Below are positions 38,201-49,960 of a DNA stretch of 64,000 nucleotides, piece by piece. The position numbers and the translations under genes were made by a program. Position 1 is the first letter of the stretch, and the number at the start of each line of letters is the position of its first letter. A model generated the notes under the pieces. That model ran no database searches. It was given only the letters and a program-made list of their open reading frames with translations, and had not been told where the DNA came from. Origin of the DNA: Lichenostomus cassidix (Eukaryota > Chordata > Aves > Passeriformes > Meliphagidae); assembly GCA_008360975.2 (NCBI GenBank), contig CM039179.1, positions 50,164,359 to 50,228,358 on the forward strand, written 5' to 3'.

Positions 38201-39911
38201 ATGTGGCTCTTGGTCAGTGCTTCTGTCCACCATTTTTAGTGTTCTGACTTCATAAGCAAACAGTTTTTATGTTGCCTGTCCTGTCCATCCCTTTTTTCAT
38301 TGAAAATGTAAGAGTTGTTATTCTTGCTGACTTCTCGGTTCCTTCCTTAACCTCACTCCACTGAATTTTCATCAGTCCACAGGACTGATACCAAACATAG
38401 TCCACACTTTGCATGATGGAAACAGTGCTTCATGTTATTACAATAATGCAAGTTTAGGCTGATTCCAGTAATTCCTTTTGGATCAAGTATCAATGTGGAC
38501 AAGAAGCAAATGCTTTTTTTGTACATCCAAGAGCTTAAACCATAGAAAAGTCTTCAAGGTCTGTGCAGGTCTTGGAATGGTTTGAAATTATATTTTACAC
38601 ACTCATTTTAAATCACTGCCAGGCATAGGATTTTTCTAAAAAGATTGTTTAGAAATATAGTATCTGCTGTAAGGAGGTTGCAGGCTGTTTGCACTGTGAA
38701 ATCGTACTTTAAAACAATTTATGCCAGCCAACCTGGATTTATTTTTTTTTCTTCACACTAGTCTTGTAAAGTGGAAAGTGAGATGAAAGGAAAATGAATT
38801 AATTTACTTTCAGACACAGGAAATGCTACTAAATTTGGATATGTGAAAATCTTGAACTTTCACTGGGGAAAAAAATAAATGATTTGAGGCCCTAGTGATC
38901 ACACAGAGGATCCAGACAATTTGACAGGTATGAATTTATCTCACTTGTGAATGAATAACCTTTGGTAACTCACTTGAGACTTAAATATTCTGAACACATT
39001 TTCTCTAGAACACTTCAAAAGACACAGTTCATTTCTGTCTCTACCAAACAGCCCCTTTGGTTACCTTCAGTTTACTGAGTTTTTGCTTTGCAAGTTTGGA
39101 AAATTAACATAATAAAAGCCTACCAGTGAGTTTTACTCATGAAGGAATGAAACTAGGTTAACTCTTTGATTATTCCAAAGTCTACAAAATCTGTTTTTGT
39201 ATCAGCTGAGGGAGGCTTCATTGATTTCCTCTAAATCTTGCTTCAGCTGTAAATGAAAATTCACTTCACTTTAAAATACAGGCATACATTTTCAAAGCTG
39301 TGCTTGAATATATTCAGTAGGTGACTTCAGTGTAAGATGTTTTGTGCAAGGTGGACCAAGGTGCACCTCCAAGAAATGGTGTATACCCTCAAAGGAAGCA
39401 GAGAGCTGAAGATATAAATGAAAGTGGAGGAGAGGGATTACACCCCTTGGTGAGAGTGGTGTATGATGGGCTAGAAGTGATTTCAGCTTTCTGAGTGTGC
39501 TTTGTAGATGGGTGAAGCCCTCTAAACTAGTAGTTTAAGGTTACTTCACCGGTCACTAACTGCTAACTGGCTACAATGATACATACAAGAGGATTCAATT
39601 ACTCATCTTGAATATGCTTTTTGAGATTTCATGATAAAATATATAAAAAAGAACTTGGAAACTAAAGCTTGAAAAGAAACAAAAAGGGACAATGAATATG
39701 AAAGTCACTAGTACTTTAAACTTTGATTTTTGCTTGTCAAGGTTGAATGTTTCTGTGCCTATGCTAAACATCTGTTGCAATGCAAATTTCTAAGTTGTCA
39801 TGCATAATACACAGAAACGATTATGATTTTAAAGTTTTCAAAAGTTTGAGTCATTCAAAATGTTTTATTGTTTCGTCATTTTCTGCTGAGTAGGCATATG
39901 GAACTGAGAAA
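35241..39911. other. Gene-free AT-rich interval (possible intron)
   Basis: No gene or transposon is seen apart from the small AAAT array at 37525-37544. A possible minus-strand microexon (50 bp between an AG near 37982 and a GTAAGT near 37933) was judged a chance pairing. If the exon candidates at 35087 and 45197 are real, this is part of the intron joining them. Confidence 0.5.
37525..37544. repeat. (AAAT)n microsatellite, short
   Basis: About four to five AAAT-type units, slightly interrupted at the edges. Confidence 0.85.
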
Positions 39912-39965
39912 CCACAAGATCACGGAATAGCAAAGACTGGAAGGTGCCTGTAGAGATCATCAGCT
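39912..39965 (-). mobile_element. CR1 3'-end stub
   Basis: The plus strand reads AGATCACGGAATAGCAAAGA, then CTGGAAGGTGCCTGTAGAGA and TCATCAG. This is the complement of the 3' terminal segment of CR1, where the usual form is ATCACAGAATGG..., TGGAAGGGACCTC, GAGATCATCTAG. Only the last 50 or so bases were inserted, an extreme 5' truncation typical of CR1. Confidence 0.7.
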
Positions 39966-40149
39966 TTGGATTCTAAAAATCTAAATTTAGGTTTCTAAAT
40001 GCAAGCCCAATATGTGAGTTAGGTACCTAAGTTTTCATCTAGTCAATAAAATTAGAAGATGAGTGTTCTTAAAATCACCCCAAAAGTAGGTAATGATTTT
40101 TAGTGAGATGTACAGCCTTGCTTGTTTTGACTAACATTCAGCTGACCAC

Positions 40150-40680
40150 AATGGGAACTGTATTGGGCTCATTTTCCCACACCAACCCTCACAGTGCAGT
40201 GCTTTGCATTGGTAGCTGAAAAAGGTGCTCGTAACACCCCAGTACTGGCTTTGGCTGCTGCTGGGCAATGTTTGCACAGCATCAGTGCCCTCTCCAATGT
40301 TTTACCCTCACCAGTGAGATAGGAGCAGGCAAAATCCTGTGAGGGCACACAGCCAGGACAGGTGACCCAAAGGGGTATTCCATACCATATGATGTCAAGG
40401 CAGGGGGGTGGGTTTGGTTATTTACACTATCTGCCTTCTGGAGCAACCCCAGCGTGTGCCAAAGCCCTGTGTCCCAGGAAGTGGCTGGATATCACTTGGT
40501 GATGGAAAGTAGAGAATAGCACATTTGGGGTTTTTTCCTTTTCTTGTGCATGTGCAGCCTTTCATTTTTGTATTAGTAAACTTCCTTATCTCAACTTACG
40601 AGATGGTTTCCATCTTATTTTCTCTCTTCAGCTGATAAGGGGAAGGATAGAGCCTCATGTGTGCCAAGTTCAACTGACCT
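40150..40680 (+). mobile_element. ERVL-like solo LTR, diverged
   Basis: It shares a 25-base exact match with the LTR at 30555-31155 (40347-40371). It also has GTAACACCCCAGTACTGG, TTTGCACAGCATCAGTGCCC, GGTATTCCATACCATATGAT and a 3' part TTAGTAAACTTCCTTATCTC, all familiar from bird ERVL LTRs. The order of blocks is the same as in the other copy. No internal retroviral genes adjoin. The ends are approximate, and no target duplication was resolved. Confidence 0.7.
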
Positions 40681-43600
40681 CAGGAGCTTAGACTCTTAAT
40701 TTACTTATAGGTACTGACATTTTGACAATTAAATTGGGTTTTGCACCCTGCAATGAATAGTGTTGGGAATGTTGATCTGATGTGTTCATTGTTGTCTAGC
40801 TCATGCTTTGGAAATTCACCATCCTTGAAGGTTTCTTCTCAAATGGTATCACCAACCTAGAGAATAGATACATATTTTTCCCCTCTCTCTGCAAAAGTCT
40901 TCCTTTGTCTGCATCTGAGGACATCTGTTCTGTAGGTCTGAAGGAAATACACTGATGGCAGTTGGTTTTTATATACATTTATGAGACTAAGTGTAACAAT
41001 TTGCTCATTGCAGTGGTGTCCTGATAGGGCAGCAATGGCCCAAGCAGAGAGGTTTTACTTCTTTGAGTGATATGCATCAGTGCTGATGTTCCTGTTGTCA
41101 CCTGAGTAATACATCTGCTACAGGTCTGACCTTCTGAAACCACATTAAGGAGACAAGTATGAGCTAGGTGACTGATAATAGCGGATGCATGTGCTTCCTA
41201 GATCTGATACTCCTGCTTCATCTTTTCTTCTGTAAAGCACTAAACCTAAAAAGAAAACATGTCACTCATCTAAAAAGGATTATAAGCTTTCCTTGAAAAC
41301 AATAGTGTAATTTAAACAGGTTAGATCAATAACAGAAAAATATATATGTCTTCAAGCAGCACTGTGACACACTTTTTTGTATCTAGAGTGCATTGTAGTC
41401 AACATACAATATCTTAACTAATTCAAAAAAATTACATATCAATCACTTTTATTGTGCTCAATCTTCATATGACATTTCAGCTCTTTGTTTAGATAATAAT
41501 AATTGTACACAACTCTGTAGAGCTTTGTTTCTTTAGTCTACCGATGGCTAAAGCATTGTTATGTTTAATAGGAGGATTTATTCTTAAAATATAATTACAT
41601 TCTATGTATAATTATATTGAATGTATATAATTAGACTAACACTGTATCAGCTATTGATTGACAAGATGGGATGAGACACAGCATGAAGAGACTTCATGGT
41701 AAATATCAATGTTTGGTTTATAGCTGTAAAGATATTTTAAACTCTATCTTAGTTAAAAATGCTAGTTGTGAATTATGGCAGTTATAGTCTCGTGCTATAA
41801 CTGATTTTCCAGCTGGGCTGCATCCACAGCATGAAACTACTGTATCAAGGTATGGAATTACTTAGCTCTCACAGGATGAGTTATTTACTTATATTTTAAA
41901 GATTATTTCATATAAGCACTCATGCTCCAAATGCAACACACAATTTTAAAACTATATCTTACAGAAATATGCATAAAAGGACTGAAAGGAATTATTGTGA
42001 ATCCTTTTAATGTCAAAGGAATGTCTGTACCTTCCTGTTAAGGGCTCCCAGCTCCATGAGAAATGGAAGAATAGAGGGTTGAAGATAGCAAGATCCTGTC
42101 TAATCAAGAGAGAAAGGAACTCTCGGAGCAAAGTAGATCTCAAGGCACGTCTACATTTGTACTTTGAACTAAAACAATTACAAAATTTGCCTAAAAGAGA
42201 TATTTTTCCTTTTGTTGCTAAAGTCTGGTCTGTAGCCAAATGCTGAATAGGCTGAGGAACTAAAGTCTGTGCTACTAATATTCTATTAATTATTACTGGT
42301 AACTGATCATATAGTTACAGTTTTGAAAAATCAAAAATATATGAACCCTCGTGAGAAAATGTTGTCATTGTTAATGGCACAGCAGTATAAGTGCAAACAC
42401 TTGTGATTAGATTTGCCACAGTGATATCAGAGAGTGAGGGACAAGGGATCTCTCGGAAATATGCCTATTTGCAGTTTTATGATTCCAAGTTACTGCTGCA
42501 AACTTTGCTCTGGTCATTTTACAGCAAGTGCGGCCAAGGTTCACGTATTCTCTCAGGTATGTTACTTAATGAGGAGGCTCACCAAATTCTGCTTGTTTGG
42601 GTAGTGCTGAGTAGTGTCTTACACACTACAGTCTGAAAGTGATAAAGCCCTGGGCTCCTACAGCAAGGTTTTAGTCCTAAAGCTCAAAGATGTGAGTATG
42701 GTGAATAAGAAAAGATCTCTTTTTGCTGAAAGTGATGCTGAAGAATTGTTGAAGTAACTAAGAATCTACTGGAAAATAACCAAGAATCTTGTGTTGGAAA
42801 ATTTAGTCTCTATAAGTAGTGATCATAGGAGACAAATTCTTCATAATTTTTCTCTTTTAAGTTTTTTAAAAATAATTTTAAATTCTTGCTCCTAATTTCT
42901 GTCACCAGTATTCCACAAGACCATCAGTGCATACATTGCTCTGCTTATTGCTTAACTGAACCTGAAATAAAAAAATTTAAAAAAGAAAAAAGAAAGGAAA
43001 ATTAAAAGTTGCAAATAGTCAACATCGTGGATATGCCATACCACTAGTTTTCCTGGAGTTTCCCTGTAGTGGCACTAAACAAAGCAAACTGGTGCCAGTT
43101 TATTTAGATATAAACAAGTAAGCAAACTCATGTTGACCTTGTCTTTTTAAGGTTAAGGTGTGCCTCATAGGATACTTTCACTCATGAAATGGTATGCTCA
43201 CAAATGACCTTGTAAATGTTTATGCATTTCCCTCCATTTTTTCATTTTAGACTTGTCCTGATTAAGTGCACTAGAATCACTATATATTAATGTGACAGCT
43301 CAAATTACGGGTAGCTTGTAGAATAAAAAAGTAGGTAAATTGGATAAATGGGGTTATACTGGGATAGCTAAATTAATTAATTTTCTAGGAAAAAACAGAG
43401 TCTCTCTAATACTTAAATATCTAGAGGGTGATTATTTGTAAATAAATAATGCATAGAGAATAGATTTAATAAATGTCGTTGGTCAGATTTATTATTCTCT
43501 CTGCCAGTGAGTATTTTGCAATAATTTCAGCAGAATGTTCCAATCTGACATCTAACCTAAATCTTCACCTCTTTGCTCATCCTTCCCCTCCATTTTCTGA

Positions 43601-44549
43601 ATTCTTATATTACTGAGTCGGCACCTAATAGCAATGACTGCAATAGAACTTTTTGCATTTGCAGAATAATTAAACATGGAAATAGAACCTTACTGACAGT
43701 AGTGCCAGAATGCCTCAATCTTGTTTTAGGATGGCTGCCTTGAAGGTGAAAGAGAAGGTTAATTTGATCAACTTCACAGTTCTTTTCACTTAAGATCTTT
43801 AAGGGCTACAGGATTCTACCATTTGTATTTATGATTTTGTGATGTGGACTTCTCTACACCATGACTGAAACTCCTGCAGTAGCCTCTGCTGTCAGTGCAT
43901 AATGATTTTCATTGATAACAGCTGCGGATGGATTTATTTTAACCTTCTGGCTTACTTGTCCAATTCCAGCTGAAGTTTTCATATTGTGAGATTTGCTTAG
44001 AGTGTCAGACAGCCCTAACAAAATCTGAATTTACAGCTAATCTGGCAAGATCCCAACTAACTACATTAAGGTCTGATGTAGAAAGAATGTCAAAGTGCCA
44101 TATGAGTCAGGATCAACCTCCAACTGTGACAATTAAAATGTTAGGTACCTAAATAAACCATGTTTCTCTTAGTACAGTTATGTCTGCTTAATGATACATC
44201 TTTACTATTAATGGTGAAATTAATGTCAATAAAGATGTCACTGTTTGCTAAGCTAGCATACAATTCTTACTAAGATTTAGTAATTTCTACACTTGGAATG
44301 TTCTGAAACACGGACCATGTTCTTGTCATGGCAAATTAGGTCAATATGAAGAAACACGGAGTCATGGGATGATGAAACTTTAAAGAATACATTATGAACT
44401 GATGTCTTTTTCATTTTATTTCTCTTCTGTGACATTTAACAAATCAAATGTTAAATTTTGAGAGACACATAAATGGTTTGTTTCATTATTAACAAACAGG
44501 GAGAAAGAGTTCTCTCAGCTGGTTTGTAACACGGTGACATAAAACTGAG
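40681..44549. other. Gene-free AT-rich interval
   Basis: No convincing gene. A good acceptor (TGGTCATTTTACAG ending at 42523) is followed 32 bases later by a GTATGT donor-like site near 42556, with all three frames open. This is too short to call. The overlapping frames 42010-42246 (plus) and 41952-42239 (minus) show no recognisable domain. Confidence 0.5.
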
Positions 44550-44555
44550 CCTAAT
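44550..44555. repeat. Target-site duplication, left copy
   Basis: CCTAAT lies directly before the TGTATCA start of the solo LTR and is repeated exactly at 45069-45074. Confidence 0.85.
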
Positions 44556-44739
44556 TGTATCAACGTGGGGTTTAGGATTCCATGTGCTCCTTTGTCCCTC
44601 TGCTTTGTATACCATTGGTTCATTTTGAAATATGCTCTGCTGTACCCAAAATCTATTGGTGGGTTACCTATGCCTGTCTTCCCTTCAGACTCCCCGGGAC
44701 TGGCACTGGGGGAGACAGTCCCTCCCCTTCCTTTCCCTT

Positions 44740-44746
44740 TATAAGG
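44740..44746 (+). promoter_or_regulatory. LTR TATA-like box
   Basis: TATAAGG follows a CCTTTCCCTT tract, 122 bp before the AATAAA signal, in the position expected for the LTR promoter. Confidence 0.6.
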
Positions 44747-44861
44747 CGATGTCTGGATCAGCTTGAGGTCTTTGCATCTCTGGGCTGGCAGCCCTTATCC
44801 TGTCCCTGCCTGTCCTCCCCCCTTTCTCCTCCCCTGCAACCCCCTTTTCCCTGTTACACCA

Positions 44862-44867
44862 AATAAA
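44862..44867 (+). terminator. LTR polyadenylation signal
   Basis: AATAAA lies within ACACCAAATAAACCTCCC, at the expected R-region position of the solo LTR. Confidence 0.65.
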
Positions 44868-45068
44868 CCTCCCTGCCAGAACAGAGATGGAGTCCAGTTC
44901 TTTTCTTAGCCTCACTATATTCCTGCTGAATTGACGTGGTTAGAAGACTGCCGCCATGCCGCAGAACCTCAGGGGCCGCCTGCCCGGATCCGGTGGGATT
45001 TACACGAACCAGAGACCCGGTCCGGGGGGGAGCCGGCCTGTGCCGCCCTCCCAGACCCTGATACATCA

Positions 45069-45074
45069 CCTAAT
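45069..45074. repeat. Target-site duplication, right copy
   Basis: CCTAAT directly follows the LTR and is identical to 44550-44555. Confidence 0.85.
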
Positions 45075-45196
45075 GACAGATTTTGGAATTGCTGTGTCAG
45101 GTCCCTCATTCCTCAGGTATGTTGGAGGTTGGTGCACCATGGTACAGCGCACATGATTTATTAAGTTTTTTGTGTACTTTTATGGAGTTACTTCAG

Positions 45197-45367
45197 GAAT
45201 CTTCAATTTCACCTTTGCCATATCCCATGAGGAATTTTTAGAATCTCAAAAATTTGCAAAAAGAAATGCAGCAATTCTGCAATCCACACACCTCAGAAGG
45301 TACCTCTCTGTCATCAGCACATATCAACAACAGTTGAGTGAACAACAGTTTTGTCATGTTAAAAAAG
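45197..45367 (+). CDS. Weak candidate coding exon (unrecognised protein)
   Basis: A 171-bp segment (57 codons' worth) lies between an AG acceptor (TTTTATGGAGTTACTTCAG ending 45196, with a mediocre pyrimidine tract) and a donor AAAAAG, GTAAGAGA (GT at 45368). One frame is open throughout, containing FNFTFAISHEEFLESQ, KFAKRNAAILQSTHLRRYL and STYQQQLSEQQF. It starts and ends in phase 1, so it could join the phase-1 end of the exon candidate at 35087-35240 without a frameshift. There is no CpG enrichment, no recognised domain and an A-rich donor, so chance is a serious alternative. The solo LTR ends about 130 bp upstream, in what would be the preceding intron. Confidence 0.22.
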
Positions 45368-46779
45368 GTAAGAGATTTGGTGAAGTTACACAGAGTTGAA
45401 CACTGACTGAATCCCCTTCCTTACTTACAAGGGTGGATGTCACACTCCAGACACAATGAGAGCAAAAAACGTTAACCTTTCATATTTTAGTCTTTTTTTT
45501 CTTAGGTGCAAAACAGAAAGGGCAAGATAAGTTTCTGCATCTAATATCAAAGATGTGTAAGGTGACAAATTTGTGTATAAACTTCTAGTGCTCTAGCCAG
45601 GGGTCTAACAGAGCAGCCTGCAAACTCATGATTCAAGAGCAAATGTATTATATTTTTGACCAGCATTATATAAGATATGTATTATTCAGTTTATGTCAGC
45701 AGGTCATAAACTACAGCCATGTATGTTGTAGTGCACTCTGAATGCTTCTTTGTTAAACACTCAGTACAATGAAGTCATTGAAAGGATTATCACAAAATGT
45801 AAATCATGAAGTCAGGATATGTCTTGCTTTCCCTCTAATACCAACAATATTTATAATTAGTAAATTACTGACCATGTAACATCTCATTTATTAATAAATA
45901 AAAATAGATATACATAATTCTATTCCTGAGACAAACATGTTTTGGGATTTGCTCACTTGGAAAGAAATTATGGAATGTGAAATAGCAAATAGGTCTCCTA
46001 ACTTATGCCCTGGCTGCTCCTAACTAGATCACACTTTTGAATTATAATTTAACTGTATGACTAACATTATATCTGCAATACTAAATGGGACACTTGGGGC
46101 ATGGGACAAGGGACTTGAAACTCTGTCTCTGTCTCAGGACTGTAATTGTTTATTTACCTCTGTCTGATTAAAACGTGAAAGTGTCCTCTTATACCCCTCT
46201 GTTTATGTTATAAATTTGGGTACTGATCACTGTTTTTTCTTGAAAAGGTTGCTCTTTTTGTGAGTGGTAACTGTGGTGAAAGGAATGAACATAATTTTGA
46301 TTACTGTGATAATCAATGCTTCAGGGATGTTTGATTTTTTAAGACAATGAGTCATTTACTGTGTAATACATAAATAAATTGATATATATTTTGAAAATTC
46401 TTTTCTGTACAATAATCGGGCATTAAATTTGACAGTAAATGGAGGAGTTGAAATAGAATAGAACTCTGGCACTTATCGGTGAGGTCTTTTACATATGGGC
46501 ATGAAATTACTTGCAGTCCAGGTGAGTTATTATGTGAAGTTTTGTCTCCCTGTCCAACAGTCCAGCTGAATGTGGTAGATCATTACTCTTGTATTCCTCT
46601 CCTCACCCCTGACCATTCCTTTTCCTCACTTCCTCTCATCTCAGCAGAGCAGGAGGTCCTAGCTCTGAGATGCTGTGGTACTGCTGCTGCTTCCTGTAAC
46701 ACATGCAGTTCAAAAGTAAGGCCTCAGGTAACTGGGTTCAAAGAACATCTTGTACATGATGCAGGAGTTTGAGAAATGG
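45368..46779. other. AT-rich interval without recognised features
   Basis: No gene, RNA or classifiable repeat is visible. The plus-strand frame 46479-46772 (97 codons) has no recognised domain. Confidence 0.55.
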
Positions 46780-47535
46780 GAAGTATGGAAACAGCAGAAT
46801 TGAAATGCACCAATACACACTGTTCACCTGGAAAGCTGCTGTGTAGAATAATGTTAAGGTCCTGGTGGACACTAAGCTCAGTGTGAAGCAGCCATGTGCC
46901 CTTGTCAAAAGGAAGGGAAATTGCATCCTGGATTGATTCATGTGCTTGCTGCTGGGGCAAGGATGGTGACCCTTTCCCTCTGCTCAGCACTGGTGAGACC
47001 ACTCCTGAAGTACCACCTCACATTCTGAGATTCTCAGTCCTGGACAGTACCAGCCAGTACTGGACAGTTCTCCAGATACACTGGGGAGAGTCCAGCAAAA
47101 GGCCATGAAGATGATGCAATGGTTGGAGTATCTCTCCTATGAGAAAAGGCTGAGAGAGCTGGGACCATTTGGCCTGGAGAAGAGAAGGCTCAGGGGGAAA
47201 CATGTCAATGTATATAAATATCTGCAGGGAGGCTGAAAAAGCAGGGAGCCAGGCTCTTTCTCTGTGGTACTTAGTGACAGGACCAGAGGCAAGAGGCACA
47301 AACTGAAACACAAGATGTTTTCTCTGAACATCTGGAGGCAGTCTTTCACTGTGAGGGTAACTGACCACTGGCACAGGTTGCCTAGAGAGGCTATGGAATC
47401 TCCCTCCTGGAAGGTATTCAAAAGCTCTTTGGACATGGTCGTGGGCAACCAGTCCTAGGTGGCCCTGTTTATGTAGTGGAAGTTGAATCAGGTAACTTCG
47501 AGAACTCCCTTCCAACCTCAACCATTTAGTGATAC
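46780..47535 (+). mobile_element. CR1 LINE 3' fragment
   Basis: The plus-strand translation shows the post-RT part of CR1 ORF2 in order: VDTKLSVKQPCALVKRK (near 46868), RVQQKAMKMMQWLEYLSYE, KRLRELGPFGLEKRRLRG, VNVYKYLQGG, SVVLSDRTRGKRHKLKH, FTVRVTDHWHRLPREAMESP and the C-terminal FKSSLDMVVGNQS ending in a stop near 47458. The 3' untranslated tail follows (CTCCCTTCCAACCTCAACCA at about 47502). A few stops and a frameshift near 46935-47040 make it dead. The overlapping minus-strand 167-codon frame (47018-47521) is a shadow of this element. Confidence 0.93.
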
Positions 47536-48902
47536 TGGGAAAGACTGAGAGGCATGTGGAATGTAGTATTTAAATCTTTATTTGGGAATGCAAGGTTAGA
47601 GAATGGTGATACCAGGAACATCATGCTGGTGACCAGGCTTAGGAAATGAATTTGAAGGTTGATTGCTATGTGCAACTTTGTAGTGCAGTTTAGAAAAGAG
47701 TTTGATGTTGTCTGCTGTACTTGGATTGATCTTTCAGGTGGTAGGGATTATTTCAGGCATGGGAAGCAGCTGATTTCTAATTTCACACATACTGGAAAGG
47801 AAGCTTAACTTAGATCCCCCTGTGTAAAAGAGCCATCACCCTTACTGCCTTCCCTTGAATTCTTTCTTCTGCCTCATCCCTCACACAGAAGGAAATAAGT
47901 ATATTTAGTGCTTGGACACATGATCTGGAAGCACAGAAGGTATCTTTAGTGATTTTTATTTGCAGAGTAAGCTGCTAAACCATGGCTAGAAATGTTATTT
48001 GATATATATTTCCTCCTTAACAATAGCTCAAGATTTATCATGGGTAGAATTAAGAGGCTTCCTACTTGCTGGCTGCTGAGAGGCAGCTATATGCTCCCAC
48101 TGATTTAGGCTGTTATTCCCACTGAGTCTTGGCCACCTAATCTGGGACCTTGATAGCAGAAAGGAAGTCAAGCAGCTTAAAGGTTTAGGCATTACAAATC
48201 CCAGCACAGCAGCACCCAATTCATTTCATATATCTTGCCCTTAGTGTCTAACACATACATTTTATCAGCAGCTTGTAGGGCATGCAGTCAGACAATTTCC
48301 ATTATGGTCAGTGAAATAGCATGGTTAAAATCCTGTGCAATGCTTTATAAATTTAAATTTAAGCATAAATGTTCTGTAACAAGATTATTGTATCTGATCT
48401 GATGGTTGGAGAAAGCTTACTCATTTTGTATTGTCAGCACTTGGAGCAGTCATTGATGTATTAAGCTCTTACACAAGTCATGGCATCTTACTTGAACCAA
48501 CGTGCAGCCGCAAGGGATTTCAGTTGAAAGAGTAGGTTCAAGACACACATTTATAACAGTGAGAGCAATCAGCTTTGCAATGGATTAGTGCAGAATATGG
48601 TAAATTCCTCATCACTTGGAGTCCTTTTATCAATGTCAGGTGTCTTTCTAAAAGAAACAATCTATTTCAATAACACTTTATTAGGTTATAGGCACAAATA
48701 AGGAGAAGAAATCTACAGTTTTCATGCAGAAAATTGGTTTAGATTAGCACAGTTTCCACTTCTGTTTTTAGCAATTTATGGTAAGTAAGGTTATGAGAAA
48801 AAAAAATAATTGAGACAAACTACCAGATTGTTTCCCTCAAAACCACTAAAACAGGAAGTTAGCTGTGACAGTACTGTCCTGAAATTACTTCCTTAACAAT
48901 CA
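47536..48902. other. AT-rich interval between two CR1 copies
   Basis: No gene or classifiable repeat was recognised. A strong acceptor-like tract (CACTTCTGTTTTTAG ending near 48768) is followed within 9 bases by GTAAGT, which is too short for a credible exon. Confidence 0.55.
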
Positions 48903-49960
48903 AAGAATCATAGAATAGTTTAGATTGGAAAAGACCTCTAAGACCATTGGGACATATTGTTAACTCACTAGTGCCAAGCACACCACTAAACCATGTCCCT
49001 AAGCATCACATCTACACATCTATTAAATATCTCCAGGGCTGGGGACTCCACCACTGCCCTGGGTGACCTGTTTGGATGTTGAGCAAACCTTTTCATTAAG
49101 AATTTTTCCCTAATATCCAATCTAAACCTTCTCTGGCTACTTGGGAGAAGAGACCAACCCCCATCTGGCTACAGCCTCCTTTCAGAAAGTCAGAGAAAGC
49201 AACAAGATTCCCCAGCTTCCTTTCCGTCAGGCTAAACAACCTCAGCTCCCTCAATTGCTCCTCACAGGACTTGTTCTCAGGACACTTTACCAGCTCCACT
49301 GACTTTCTCTGGACTTGCTCCAGCACCTTGCTTTTTCTTGTAGTGAGGGGCCCAGAACTGAACATGGGATTTGAGGTGTGGCCTTACCAGTGCTGAGTAC
49401 AGGTGCAAAATCCCTGCCCTGGCCCTGCTGGCCACACTATTGCTGATCCAGGCCAGGATACCACTGGCCTTTTCAGCCACCTGGGCACTGCTGGCTCATG
49501 TTCAGCTGCTGTTGACCAGAACCCCCAGATCCTTTTCTGCTGGGCAGCTTTCCAGCCACTCTTCCATCAGCCTGCAGCACTGCATGGGTTGTTGTGACCC
49601 AAATACAGGATCCAGCACTTGGCCTTGTTGACTCTCATACAACTGGTCTCAGCCCATGCATCCTGCCTGTCCAGATCCCTCTGCAGAGCTTTCTTGCCCT
49701 CCAGCAGATCAACAGTCCTGCCCATCTTGGTGTCATCTGCAAACTTGTTGAGGCTGCACTCAATCCCCCTGTTTGGATCATGGATAAAGGTGTTAAACAG
49801 GGCTGGCCCCAGTACTGAACCCTGGGGAACACTACTTGTGACTGGCTGCTGGCTGGATTTAGTTCCATTCACCACCACTCTCTGGGCTCAACAACCCAGC
49901 CACTTTTTTACCCAGTGAACAGTACATTCATCCAAGCCATGGGAAGTCAAATCCACTTTA
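48903..49960 (-). mobile_element. CR1 LINE, 5'-truncated, about 1.06 kb
   Basis: The 3' end lies at 48903 (plus-strand AGAATCATAGAATAG, the complement of the CR1 terminal ATTCTATGATTCT repeat), and the element reads toward lower coordinates. Minus-strand frames encode [37 protein letters not shown] (catalytic FADD retained, about 49757-49740), [59 protein letters not shown] and ELRELRLFSLTERKLGNLVA. The reading shifts frame several times, so it is not functional. The 5' edge is a truncation around 49930-49960, upstream of which the motif order of a CR1 RT is lost. It is the best preserved LINE in the window. Confidence 0.93.

Larger units (their letters stand above)
44556..45068 (+). mobile_element. 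ERVK-like solo LTR, 513 bp, complete
   Basis: The element starts TGTATCAACG, ends CCTGATACATCA and is flanked by exact 6-bp CCTAAT duplications. Six bases is the duplication length usual for ERVK-type integrases. The near-terminal TGTATCA and TGATACA words are inverted copies. Inside are a pyrimidine-rich U3, a TATA-like TATAAGG (44740), an AATAAA signal (44862), and a CpG-rich U5 (44950-45045) with CCGGATCCGG and GGTCCGGGGGG. No internal coding region is present, so two LTRs recombined. The intact duplication and retained CpGs suggest a fairly recent insertion. The overlapping frames on both strands are fortuitous. Confidence 0.88.

Noticed and set aside
42524..42555. 32-bp segment between a strong acceptor and a GTATGT donor
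   Set aside because: All three frames are open, which says nothing at this length. Its phases do not fit between the two exon candidates without breaking the frame.
44343..44375. CR1-like GGAGTCATGGGATGATGAAA words
   Set aside because: Too short and too diverged to distinguish from chance.
47018..47521. 167-codon minus-strand frame, the longest ATG frame in the window
   Set aside because: It is antisense to the CR1 fragment at 46780-47535.
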